Shown piece after piece: positions 32,211-43,700 of a stretch of 64,000 nucleotides of DNA (positions are counted from its first letter, which is position 1; the number at the start of each line of letters is the position of its first letter). Position numbers and translations under genes: made by a program. The notes beneath the pieces were generated by a model. It was not told the origin of the DNA. It worked only from the letters and a program-made list of their open reading frames with translations, and made no database searches. Source of the DNA: Nodosilinea sp. PGN35 (GTDB lineage: Bacteria; Cyanobacteriota; Cyanobacteriia; Phormidesmidales; Phormidesmidaceae); the NCBI RefSeq assembly GCF_029109325.1, contig NZ_JAQKQJ010000021.1, forward strand, positions 52,377-116,376. Reading direction: 5' to 3'.

Positions 32211-33617
32211 CTATGAGTCTGCAATGATCGGTGTCTTTAACTCTCCGGCGGTGCGTTCTGGCACCGGTTGAAGTTCCTGCTCCACAGCGACCGGCTCATC
32301 CAGGCGGCTCTCCTCCCAGGTGATCAGGCGTGCCCCGCCCTTGCGGGTGAAATAGTTCCAAAGCCACTGGATCATCACCAACAGCTTGTTGTCAAACTCA
32401 ATCAGGTAGTAGATGTGCACAAAAATCCAGATCAGCCAGGCCGGAAAGCCCCACACCTTCAACTGCCCCATGGTGACCACCGCCGCGTGGTGGCCAATCA
32501 CCGCCAGACTGCCCACATCGTCGTAGTGGAAAGGGGGCACCGTTTTCCCCTGAAGCCGCCGCTGCACTAGCCTGGCGATGTAGGCCCCCTGCTGCATGGC
32601 CACGGGGGCAACGCCCGGCAGCGGCTTCTTCTCCGAGGAATCTGCACCATTGTCCTGGTGGGCAAAGTGGGCCAGGTCGCCCACCACAAAAATATTGGGC
32701 TGCTCCGGCAGGCTGAGGTCAGGATTCACCATCACCCGGCCCGATCGGTCGAGCTGGGCACCGGCCCGAGCGGCCAGCACCTTGCCCATCGCCGACGCCT
32801 TTACTCCAGCGGCCCAGAGAATGGTTTTGGCCCGCACCTGCTCGGTCTGATCGCCCTGGCGCACCGTCACCACATCGTCGGCAATGTCGGTTACCAGCGA
32901 CTGGGTGCGCACCGTCACGCCCAGCTCTGCCAGCGAGTCGGCGGCCTTGGCCGACAGGTCAGCGGGGTAGGGGGGCAGCACGCGATCGAGCCCTTCTAAC
33001 AGCAAAATGCGGGTTTCGGTGGTGTCAATGTCATGGAATTCGTCTTTAAGGGTGTGAAAAGCCAGCTCGGCTAGGGCCCCGGCCAGCTCCACGCCGGTTG
33101 GCCCGCCGCCGACCACCACAAAGGTCAGCCAGGCCCGCCGCCGCTCTGGGTCTGACTCTTTTTCGGCGGCTTCAAAGGCCCCAAAAATTCGTTTCCGCAT
33201 CTCCAGAGCGTCCTCCAGGGTTTTGAGCCCCGGCGCGGCCTCGGCCCACTGATCGTTGCCAAAGTAGTGGTGGCTGACCCCCGTGGCCACAATCAGCGTG
33301 TCGTAGGGCAGCGTTGTATGGTTCAGCTTCACCTGCTGCTGCCTGGGGTCGATATCGATAGCCGTATCCATCAGGACTTTGACGCGGCGATAGCGGCTAA
33401 GAATCGCCCGCAGGGGGGAAGAAATATCGCCGGGCGACAGCTTTCCGGTAGCTACTTGATAGAGCAGCGGCTGAAACAAATGAAAGTTGCGTTTGTCTAT
33501 GAGGGTGATTTCAACCCGCTTGGTTTTTCCTAACGCCTTAGCGGCGTAGAGGCCGCCAAACCCTCCGCCAACGATGACAACCCGGTGAGGTCTGGTTTCA
33601 ACGGCAGTGTTTTCCAT
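32211..33617 (-). CDS. Type II NAD(P)H dehydrogenase (NDH-2)
   Basis: 468 residues, non-proton-pumping flavoprotein passing electrons from NADH to quinone. First dinucleotide motif VVIVGGGFGGLYAAKALG (FAD), second FVVVGGGPTGVELAGALAE (NADH), quinone/FAD motif NIFVVGDLAHF, and the C-terminal amphipathic membrane anchor (WGFPAWLIWIFVHIYYLIEF, YFTRKGGARLI). GGAG upstream of ATG 33617 supports the start. A 40-residue acidic tail follows the anchor. The xylulokinase gene starts 25 bp downstream, suggesting a role in re-oxidising NADH from polyol oxidation, though NDH-2 enzymes also have general redox roles in cyanobacteria. Confidence 0.93.
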   Translation of the reverse strand: MENTAVETRPHRVVIVGGGFGGLYAAKALGKTKRVEITLIDKRNFHLFQPLLYQVATGKLSPGDISSPLRAILSRYRRVKVLMDTAIDIDPRQQQVKLNHTTLPYDTLIVATGVSHHYFGNDQWAEAAPGLKTLEDALEMRKRIFGAFEAAEKESDPERRRAWLTFVVVGGGPTGVELAGALAELAFHTLKDEFHDIDTTETRILLLEGLDRVLPPYPADLSAKAADSLAELGVTVRTQSLVTDIADDVVTVRQGDQTEQVRAKTILWAAGVKASAMGKVLAARAGAQLDRSGRVMVNPDLSLPEQPNIFVVGDLAHFAHQDNGADSSEKKPLPGVAPVAMQQGAYIARLVQRRLQGKTVPPFHYDDVGSLAVIGHHAAVVTMGQLKVWGFPAWLIWIFVHIYYLIEFDNKLLVMIQWLWNYFTRKGGARLITWEESRLDEPVAVEQELQPVPERTAGELKTPIIADS

Positions 33618-34051
33618 GGAATTGGCTCCACTTTAAATAGCCTTTAAATAGTCCCTGCCGAAGCCCGCTGGGGAGAGTACTGCAATCTAGCGCTACTTCA
33701 CTCCACAGCGCGATCGCCTTGTCTAGCAGACTATTTCACAAAGTACAGATTCACAAAGTACAGACTGAGAAATGCCCGAAGTAATGCTGGTTAACTTCAG
33801 TGTAAGGATTCGGCAGGAGCTTGTGGGCGTTGCGATCGCCCCGGCAACTCCACCCCAGGCTAGACGCTGCCCCTGGCCCGTCTACCTAAGCTGAAGGTGT
33901 AGCGCTCGGGCCAGGGGCGATCGGCTCATTGCTTAACCCAGGGCGGCGGGCGGGCTCGCAATCGTTGAGAGGCGATCGCCGCAGCGTCCTGACCTCTGGC
34001 GCGGTTGCCCTAGCTTTTGACTACGCCACCACAACTTCAAGGAGATTTACC
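33618..34051. other. 434-bp divergent intergenic region, with 15-bp tandem repeat
   Basis: Holds the promoters of NDH-2 (minus) and the DJ-1-like gene (plus). A direct tandem TTCACAAAGTACAGA occurs at 33735-33749 and 33750-33764, a candidate regulator site. CTTTAAATAG is repeated just upstream of NDH-2 (about 33632-33652), the likely -10 zone. No gene seen; the frame extending the DJ-1 gene upstream to 33929 lacks conservation-like character. Confidence 0.45.
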
Positions 34052-34621
34052 ATGGCTCAAGCACTTAAAAACCGTAGGGTAGCAATCTTAGCCACCGACG
34101 GGTTTGAGCAAGTTGAGTTAACCGAGCCCAAGCAGGCTCTAGAACAGGCCGGTGCCCAAGTGCACGTTGTCGCTCCCCAGGGGGACTCCATTCAGGGGTG
34201 GAACCACTACGAAAAAGGCGACCAAGTGCCGGTCGATCGCCTTCTAGATCAGGTCAACCCCAGCGATTACGACGCGCTGGTGCTACCCGGTGGAGTGATC
34301 AACCCTGACCAGCTCAGAACCAATCAGCAAGCCGTTCAGTTTATCAAAGCATTCTTTCGGGCCAGCAAACCCGTCGCCGCCATCTGCCACGGCCCCTGGA
34401 CTCTGGTCGAAGCCGATGTGGTCAGAGGCCGCACCGTCACCTCCTGGCCCTCCCTCAAAACCGACCTCAGCAATGCCGGTGCCAACTGGGTTGACCAGGA
34501 AGTCGTCGTCGATCAGGGGCTAGTCACCAGCCGCAACCCCAACGATCTACCCGCCTTCAACAGCAAGATCGTAGAGGAATTTTGCGAGGGCAAGCACCTA
34601 GCCCAGGCCCAGTCTGCTTAA
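34052..34621 (+). CDS. DJ-1/PfpI family (type 1 glutamine amidotransferase-like) protein
   Basis: 189 residues from ATG 34052, with AAGGAGAT upstream. DJ-1/PfpI superfamily, probable stress-protective hydrolase or deglycase. The nucleophile elbow AAICHGPW has Cys112 followed by His113, and Glu19 in DGFEQVELTEP is the usual acidic partner. The sequence resembles PfpI/YhbO-type general stress proteins. Length is normal for the family. Ends at a strong bidirectional terminator. Confidence 0.93.
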   Translation: MAQALKNRRVAILATDGFEQVELTEPKQALEQAGAQVHVVAPQGDSIQGWNHYEKGDQVPVDRLLDQVNPSDYDALVLPGGVINPDQLRTNQQAVQFIKAFFRASKPVAAICHGPWTLVEADVVRGRTVTSWPSLKTDLSNAGANWVDQEVVVDQGLVTSRNPNDLPAFNSKIVEEFCEGKHLAQAQSA

Positions 34622-34643
34622 CCTAAAAAGCTCTACGGCAAGC

Positions 34644-34685
34644 AAAAGCGGTAGGTCAGCCAGAGTGGTCAACCTACCGCCTTTT
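34644..34685. terminator. Bidirectional rho-independent terminator
   Basis: AAAAGCGGTAGGT (34644-34656) pairs with ACCTACCGCCTTTT (34672-34685). A-tract on the left and T-tract on the right, between the convergent DJ-1-like and giant surface-protein genes, so it can serve both. Confidence 0.9.
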
Positions 34686-34732
34686 AGAGTGGCTCGGGGC
34701 GAGACACCGCCATCTCGCATGCGGACAGGGGT

Positions 34733-37700
34733 TTATTCAGCCACAAAGACGTTGTTTTGAGTCAGCCCCAGGCCGGTGCCCAGGGTGGCGATTTGAGTCT
34801 GGGTTTGACCGCCGCTGCCGTCGGGGTCAAAGAAGAGGGCTCCCGAAGAGGCATCGTAGATCACCCGATGGCCAGCGGCGGTGGCACTGGTGCCGAGATG
34901 AAACGCCGCCGATGCCAGCGGGCTGTTTGCCACCAGCTGCCCGCCGAACCCAGAGGCCGACAGCACAATTAGATCGTCCGCCACACTGAAGTCGGTGATC
35001 GTATCGACCCCCTCCTGGGGGGAGTTGAACACAAAGCGATCCAGGCCGCTGCCTCCGGTCAGCGTGTCATTGCCGGTGCCGCCGACCAGGGTATCGTTGC
35101 CGTTGCCCCCCGAAATTACATCGTTGCCGGGGCCACCCAGCAGCACATCGTTGCCGTCTAGACCCGACAGATCGTCGTTGCCCGCGCCGCCGTCGAGGTA
35201 GTTGTTACCGGCATCGCCGACTAGAACATTGTCATTGGCGTAGACGGAGCCGTTGTTCGCCAAAAACGTGTTGAGCAGGTTGGCTGCTTCTACGGAATTT
35301 AACGCTAGGTTTCTCCCCGATTGATAGTTCCAGTTGCTGTCGAGGTTCCAGACCCCCAGGACGTTGGCGCTGGTATTTCTCCAGAGCCCCTGGTTTTGGC
35401 CATTGATGGTTTCAGCCGCCAGCATTTCCCACCCGGCAAATTGACCGACGACTATCGGTGCGCCGTTGAGTTTGACGGCAACGTCGCTGCCGCCGCTGTT
35501 GACGAGCAAATTGTCAGAGGCACCGCGAATTAAATTGACGGAGCCAACGTTTTCAATCACGCTCGGCATCACCGGCCCCACGACACCATTGCCGTTGATA
35601 TCCACCCCAAAGCTAGTCTCCAGGCCGACTATCTGGGGCGCTTGGAGGGATAGATTGACCCCAGACTGGTAGTTCCAGTTGCTATCTAGATTCCAAACTC
35701 CCACCAGGTTGGCCCCGGCATTTTTCCAGAGGCCCTGGTTTTGGCCGTTGAAGGTTTCGGCGGCCAGCATTTCCCACCCGGCGAACTGACCGACGGATAT
35801 CGGTGCGCCGTTGAGTTTGACGGCAACGTCGCTGCTGCCGCTGTTGACGAGCAAATTGCCGGCGCTACCGCGAATTAGATTGACGTTGCCAGCGCTTTCA
35901 ATGGTGCGGGGCACGGGTTGACCAATGGCCCCATCGCCGTTGACATCGACGCCAAAGCTGGTTTCCAGACCGGCAATTTGGGGTGCCTGGAGCGAGAGAT
36001 TGGTGCCCGACTGGTAGTTCCAGTTGCTGTCGAGCTGCCAGATCCCTGCCTGGTTGGTGCTGATGTTTCGCCATAGCCCCTGGTTTTGGCCGTTGATGGT
36101 TTCAGCGGCGATCATTTCCCACCCCGGAAACTGGCCTACGTAGACGGGAGCCCCGTTGAGCTTGACGGCAGTTTGGCTGGTGCCGCTTTTTACCAACAGA
36201 TCGCCAGCGCTGCCTCGCAGCAGCTCAACACTGCCAATGTTTTCAATGGTGGTGGGAGGCACCGGCCCAATTACCCCGTTGCCGTCGATATCGACCCCAA
36301 AGCTGGTTTCCAGGCCAATCACCTGGGGCGCTTGGAGGGATAGATTGACTCCAGACTGATAGTTCCAGCTGCTGTCAAGATTCCAGACCCCGACCAGGTT
36401 GGCCCCGGCATTTTTCCAGAGGCCCTGATTTTGGCCGTTGATGGTCTCGGCGGCCAGTATTTCCCACCCGGCAAACTGACCGACGGAAATTTGAGCCCCG
36501 CTGAGTTTGACGGCGGTTTGCACCCCACCAACTTCCACAAACAGCTGCTGATTGGCCTGGGCACCGAGGAGAACACCGCCAGAATTTTCGATCACAATTC
36601 GGGTGCTCAGGGTGATGAGGTCTTGGCTGTAGGGGGTGGTACCGCCTCGTTTGGAGACATCGATGCCCAGCTCGCCACTGGGGACGATGGCGGTGTTGTC
36701 GATTAGATGCAAACTCAAACTGCCGGGCTGGCCTGCGTAGTTGCCCAGGGGCTGGAACCGCAGCTGGGCCTTGGCGGCGAGCACAAAGGCGTTAGTCGCC
36801 GAGAGATTTTGGGTGGGCAGATTTTTCCAGCTGCCGCCTTTGTCGGTGGAGTATTGCCAGGTTCCCTGGGTTTGGGGGTTGGCCCCGTTGGCCACGATCG
36901 CCACGCCGCGCAGGGTGCCCTGGTCAGCACTGTCGTCAAAGGCACTGCCAAACAGATTGGCCACGGTCTGGGCACCGAGGTCAACCGCACTGCGGGGGGT
37001 GGTCAGCTGGATTGAGCCCTTGGTTGCCAGCGGTGCGGTGTTTTTGGGCTCGACGACAATGGTGCGAGACAGCACGGCGGTCAGGTCACCGCCGCTGCCG
37101 GTGTTGCCGTTGTCGTTGACCGAGACCTCGAGCAGATCGTTTCCGGAGAAGCTGATCAGGCCCTGGTAGCTCAGGCCGGTCGGGGCCTTGAGGGTGGCTT
37201 GAATCTGGGCCAGGGTCGCCAGTAGAGTGACTTCACTGCCGTTTGAGCTGTAGGTGATGTCGTCTGCGGTGACGCCGTTGCCCACGCTGGGGTTGACGGT
37301 GAGCTTACCGCTGAGCACCTTGAGGGTGACGCTGAGTTTGCCGTTGGGATGCAGCTGGGAGTCGACATCGCCGATGGCGATATCGGTGATGTAGAGGGGC
37401 GAGTTGCTATCGACCGTCAGGGGCACAGAGGGGTTGTTGAACTCCACCGTGGGCCGGTCGTTGACGGCGGTGACGGTGATGGTGCGCGTGGCGCTGGCGG
37501 TCTTAGCGCCCCCCTGGCCCACATTGCCGTTGTCGGTGACGGCGATCGCAACCTCGACCTCGCCGTTAAAGTCGGCCTGGCTCTGGTACTGCACCGCCGT
37601 CAGGGCGGCCAGGGTGGTGTTGATCTGGGCCAGGGTGCCGGTCAGCTGCACGCTGGCGGTGCCGTTGGTGCCAATTTGACCGGCGCTGAGGCCGTTGAGA

Positions 37701-40700
37701 ATGTCGTCGGCCACGGTGAGGCTGCCGCTGTCTACGCTGAGGGTGACGGTGAGGCTGCCGTCGGGGTTGCTTTCGTTGGCGTCCACATCGGCGATCGCAA
37801 TGCCCGAGAGATAGACCGCCGGGGTGCCGTCTTCGACAATGCTAGCGACCGGGTTGCCACCGACCAGCAGGTTGCCTGTGGCCGCGACGGTGGGGGCATC
37901 GTTGACGGCGTTGATCGCCTGCTGGAGGGTGAGCCCGTTGACGCTGATTGGGCTGGCCTCACTGCGTTCGGGGCGGTTGGGAATTGGGTCAGCGCTGGTA
38001 ATCGCAGCGATCGCCGACTGCCCACTGCTGAGCAGGTAGCCCAGGTTGGTATCGGTCACGCTGCCATCGACCAGGTAGGCCACCAGGGGATGGGCCGGGC
38101 CGAGATTGGTGCCGGTCATGGTGTCGTTGTAGTGCTCGGCAGTCTGCCGGAAGCGCAGCCGGTAAGACTCGGGCAGGTAGAGCCCCTGGCCCTGGCTCCA
38201 GCCGCCGACGCTGACCCAGGTGGTGCCGCTGGCGCTGTATTCCCAGACGCCGACGGTGCTGGCGGGCACGTCTTTAATCAGCACGCCCCAGAAGCTGGCG
38301 TCGGCCAGAATGCCGTGGGTCACCTCGGTTTGGGTGTAGTCAAACTGGTCGCCATCGGAGCCGTCGGCGGAGCCGCTGGGGCCATCGACAAAGCGCGGCC
38401 CAAACAGCTCTGCCACGGTTTTGGCGGGGGGGCTGGTGGTGTCTTCGTCCTGACCGCTGGCGCTGAGGCTGATGGGGGTCAGGACATCTTTGGCCCAGGG
38501 TCTGAAGTCGTTGACCGCCTCAATCGCTCCCTTGAGGGTCACGGTGTCTGCCGTGTAGCGGGTGGTGCCACCGACGCCAGTTTGGGTCAGGTTGATGCGC
38601 TGGCCCAGGCCCAGGGCCTGGCCTTCGCCGTTATCGACCAGGTAGGCCCTCAGGGAGGGCAGTGGGCCGTTGTAGTTGGCCTTCGGCAGAAAGCGCACCT
38701 GGGTGTCCTTGGGCACCAGGTAGGCGTTGGTCTCGCTCACGTCGCTGGGCAGGGAAATCCACTGGCCGAAGCGAATGTCGTAGACCTGCCAGTTACCTTT
38801 TTCGCTGGCGATCTGGAGATCGGTGGCGCGATCGCCCGTGTAGGCCGGAAAGTCTTGAACGATCGCCACCCCGATAAACGTGTTCTGGTTGACGTTCTTG
38901 CTGTCGATGAGATCCTGGAAGGAGCTGGCAAACAGGCTGTTAACCGTGGGGGCATTGGCGGTTGTCAGCGGCACGTCTTCCAGGAACGAAGGGAAGACCG
39001 GGGCCGCCCCCGCAACCACGGTGGGGGCATCGTTTACCGGGGTGACGGTCAGGGTTTTGCTGATCGTGCCCTGGCTGAAGGGGCCGCCGGAGGTGGTAAA
39101 GCGGGCGTCCTGAATTTTGCCGCTGGTAAAGTCGGGGTGGGAGCCGTCCACCAACCGCCCCACAATAGCGCCCGGATTGCCGTTGAAGTTGGCGGTGGGA
39201 GAAAAGCGCACCCTGGTGTCGGCGGTCAGCAGCATGGCGTTGATTTCGGTCAGCTGGGGCTTAAAATCGGCCCAGGCGTTGTTCTGCCAGTACTGCCATT
39301 TGCCCTCCAGGGCGGTAGAGGCATTGTTGATAATGGCAATGCCCTTGAGCGAGTCGCCATCGACATCGGCAAAGTGGCTGCCAAACAGGTCGGCGACGGT
39401 CATGCCCTGGGTGTCTTGGGTGTCTTCGCTGAGGGCCGCAAAGCTGCCCGCCGTGCGGTTAAAGGTGATGCTCCAGCCGTTGAGCAGGCGACCAAATTTT
39501 TCGGCATCGACGCCGCTGTCGGTGTCGTCTTCGATGTAGAGCTTCCAGTCGCCGTTGAGGGCGCTGCCCGACTGCCCAATGAACGGGTCAAAGGCGGTGG
39601 CGGCACCGGCAAAAGCCGCCGGGTCGAGGTCGTTGGCCCCGCCGGAGTTGTTGGTGGGGCGGTAGATGTTGTTGTTGACCAGGGTGGAGGTGCTGCCCGC
39701 CAGCGCCGGAGCCCCGGCGTTGTTGAAGGTGAGGGTGAAGTTGTTGAGGGCGGTGCCGTTGCCCGCGTCAGACAGCAGAACTACCCGCTGGCCCTGGGGC
39801 CCCTCCAGCCAGATGTCGAGGTTGTTGTCGGCGGTGACGTCGAGGCCCTTGAGGGTGACAGACATATCGGCGATCTTGCCCAGCAGCCCGCTGACCTTGA
39901 GCACCGAGGGGTACAGGTCGCCCCTGCCCGCGATGGGGTTGAGGTCGGCGGTGGTGGCGGAGGCGCGATCGCTAATTCGCACCGCCTCGGTCTGGTTAAA
40001 GGTGGCGCTGAGGCTGTTGACCGGGGCATCGTTGACGCCGTACACCAGGGTCTGGAAGTTGAAGGTCGGGGTGAAGCTGTTGGGTAGATCGATGGCAATG
40101 GTGGCGCGGCTGCCCGAGCTAAACCCGCCGCCGTAGGGCGGATACAGGACCCGGTCATCGATCAGATTGACCTTGAGCAGCGGCGCGGGGCCAGCGTAGT
40201 TGGTAGCGGGCGCAAAGCGCAGCAGCGTGTCGGCCCGGAGCAAAAACTGGTTATCGTTGGCCTGGGGGTTGATGGCGGGGATGTTGACCCAGCCCCAGAG
40301 CTGCTGCTGCACGTCCACAACGGTGTAGTACTGCCACTGCCCCTGGCTGGGGCTGACCTTGTAGTCGCCGATGGCGATGCCGTAGAAGTTGTTGCCGCTG
40401 TTGCTCTCGAAATACTGACCAAACAGGATGTTGACCGTGGCCCCCTGGGGCTGGGGAATGCCGTCTTCCCAGGCGAAGGCGAGGTTGTCGATGGCGGCGG
40501 TGGTTTGGGTGAGGCTGGGTGAAGTGCTCATGCCGGATCCTAGTGCAGTGATAGTAGTGGTAAAGGTCAAAACGTCGGTGCTGTAGGGGGTGGTGCCGCC
40601 GATGGGCTGGGCACCGCTGCCCTCAAAATTGATGCGATCGCCGGTCTGTACGCGATCGGCAGGAGACTGGCCGTTGAGGTCGATCAGCCGCACCGCCAGG

Positions 40701-43700
40701 CTAGGCGTGGGCAGCCCCTCAGCCCCCGCTTGGGGAATAAACCGCAGGCGAGTATTGGCCTCTAAAACCAGGGCGCGATCGGGGGTAATCGGCTGATCGA
40801 GGGTGAACCAGAGCAGCTGATTGGCGTCGTAGTAGGCCCAGGTGCCCAGGCCCACCTGCGGCGTGTAGCCGACAATGGCGACGCCGTAGAAACTGTCGCC
40901 GCTGTCGTCGGTGTAGGCCGCCCCAAAGATGCCGCCCACGGTGGCCCCTTCGTAGGTGTTGAAGCCGGTGAACAGTTTGGAGCCATCGGCCCCAGGAGCC
41001 CGGTTGAGCACCTCCGAGAGGGTCTGCTGCGATCGCTGCCCCAGCTCGCCAGCGGTGATAATCTCCTGCTGGTACAGGTCGAGGGCCGCCGGAATATCGG
41101 TCTTGAGCAGGATTTTCAGCGGCGTCAGGTTCTCAAAGGCCTGCTGAATCTCGGCGGGGGAGCCGCCAATGTTGGTGGCGGCACTGGCGACGCGATCGTA
41201 GGTGTCACCCAGCACGGTCACAATCGTCCCCTGCTCGATCTGGGCCTCGGCCAGCGCGTTGCCCGTCAGCGTCGGCAGAATCTCCGTCTGAAAATATCCG
41301 GCCACCACGCTTTCCACAAACGCCGACAGCCGCTCCTCAAAGGTGTCGCCGCCGTCGAGCACCGCCGTCCTCAGCTGCTCGGCCACAAAGTCGAGCACGT
41401 TGATCACCAGATCGGCGGTGATGCCCTCGGGGCTGTAGCCCCCGGCCACGCGGCTGAGGTTATAGACCAGGGTGTCTATGATGATGTGGCTCTTGTACAC
41501 CTGAAGCCCCAGGGCGGCATCGGCTGAGCCGCTGCGAATCGCCTCAATCGGGTGGAAGGTGCTCAGGTCTAGCGAACTCGGCAGGTTGAAGAAGGCCTTG
41601 ACCACGGCGGTGCTGGCCGCCAGGTCGCCGCCGTTGCTGACGGCCATCTGGGTGGCCAGGGTGGTCAGTGGCGAGACAATACCGCTCTCGGGGCTGGCGA
41701 TCATCGGGTTGACGATGGGCAGACCGGTTTGCAGGTCGCGCCCGCCGATCACCACCAGCTGGCCGTCCATCAGCGTCAGCTTGCCGTCGCCGTCGATGTC
41801 AAACTCCGCCGGGTCGATGCCAAAGCTGTAGCTGCCATCTCCCAGGGTGACGCCCCAGGGCTCCCCTTCGTCAAACTTCAGGTTGAAGTTAGCGTCGAAG
41901 AAGACCACGCCGCCAACTACCTCAGACTGCACCGCCGCGCCGTTCTGCTTGGCTCCGCCCACCTGGAATTTGAACAGCTCAAAATCCCACCGCTGCTCAA
42001 ACAGCTTGAAGCTGAAGATGCCCAGATCCACTTCGATCAGCGCCCGGAGAAAGGCGTAGATGCGACCGTAGAGCTCAAACAGCGACAGCGGATCGCTGAT
42101 GCCCGCGATAATCTCGGAGCCGCGCACCTTGCCGTCGCTGGTGCCGAGGTTGTCCTTGTATTCGCCCTTGTCTTCCAGGTCGAAGTTGACGTTGGCCCCG
42201 ACGCCGACGCCCAGGTAGCCCGTGAGGCCCGCGCCAACTTTGACGCCCGCCTCAACCTCGGCTTTGGCGTACAGCTCGGCCTTATCGACAATGCCGGAGG
42301 CACTGCTGGATAGATAGCTGTCCAGCGTCCAGTCGGTCAAGAAGAAGCCGTCAAAGATCTGGTAGCTCTCCTTCAGGCTAAAGTCGGCCTCTGACCACTT
42401 GCGGAAGCCGTAGGTGTCGTAGCCAAAGCCCAGCTGGGCACCGATTTCAAAGCGCCCTTCCAAAACCCCTGTGACAGGGTAGGCGGGGAAGGGGCGAAAC
42501 TCAACTTTGGGGTTGAGCTCGATTTTGAGGTCGGGCACTTCGTAGAGCACCAGGTTGACGTCTTTGCCAAACAGCAGGTTCACCAGGGAGACGGGGTCTT
42601 CCAAAATGGGGAACCGCAGCCCTTTAATGGAGCGAATTTTGTCGAGCAGGCCCTTCACTTCTGCGGCATTTTCGTTGCCCGAGGCGGCGGCCTGCTGGCT
42701 CATACCCGCCGTTCCCGGCAGGGCCGGGGTTTCGGCCTGGTGCTCTATTTTGGAAGTCTCGGAGCCTTTCTTGGGCAGTTCTTTGCTGTCTTCGGCGGGT
42801 TTGTCGCCGTCGGGGGTCAGCGACAGGTAGTACTCTTCCAGCAGGGGAACGACCAGGTTGTCGCCTTTGGCCAGCTTGGCGTTGAGCTTGTCGAGGGCCT
42901 TGATAAAATCTACGATCTTGACGATCGTTTCAAAGAATTCGGCATATTTTGCCTCCCCTCGCTGTTTAGAGATGGCGGAGAGCACCAGGGCAATTTCTAA
43001 GATCGAAACTTCGCCGTTGGCGTCTTTGTCGAACTGAGATTCGAGGCCGATATATTCGAGAAACTGGGTGTCTTTGCTGAGCACCTCGACGAAGGGCTTG
43101 ATCGGCTTAAAGATGCTGTCCACGGCGCTGATCACCGGGGCGGCAAACTTGGTGATAAAACTGCCCAGATCCAGCCCCAGATCCTTGAGGCCCACGGCCA
43201 GGGAGAGGTCGAACTCTTTGCCCTTAGATTTGTCGGCCTTGGCGGCGATCGCCAGATCGACGCTCAGCGACGGGAACGACGTGTTGCCCATGACGCTGGT
43301 GACCAGGTTGAAGGCGGCCCCCAGGGAGCCGCTCAGGGTGTAGTCAAATAGCTCCTTGGCCCTGCTGCTCAGCTCTGAGATGCCCACCGACGCCTGGCGA
43401 ATCGGCGTGCCCACGGCGTTTACGTCGTAGGTTTCTTTAGCCCCCGTGGCGGTGTTTTCGACGATGAACTGCTGGGCGTTGGCCAGCTTGCGGGCGGTAA
43501 TGCCGCCCTCGGTCACCGTCTGGGCCAGGTTGACGTTGCTGCCCGGCACGATAAAGACATCCACCAGGTCTTTCTTGGTGGCGTTCTTGGCTTCATCCGG
43601 GTTGGTGATGGTGATATTGAGCGGCCCGCCCGACGACGGCCCCGAGACCACCAGGTAGTCGGCCACCTGCTTGATGGGCTTGGCCTGGTTGAAGGGCTGC

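Noticed and set aside
33929..34051. N-terminal extension of the DJ-1-like protein
   Set aside because: The ATG at 34052 has an AAGGAGAT at ideal spacing and gives the normal family N-terminus; the added 41 residues look like translated promoter DNA.
37349..40087. Long open frame antisense to the giant surface gene (about 912 codons)
   Set aside because: It is a by-product of GC-rich, Asp/Gly/Val-rich coding on the other strand; its product is low-complexity Gly/Val/Ala with no domain, start signal or ribosome binding site. Similar antisense frames at 47726-49297 and 50870-52090 were rejected for the same reason.
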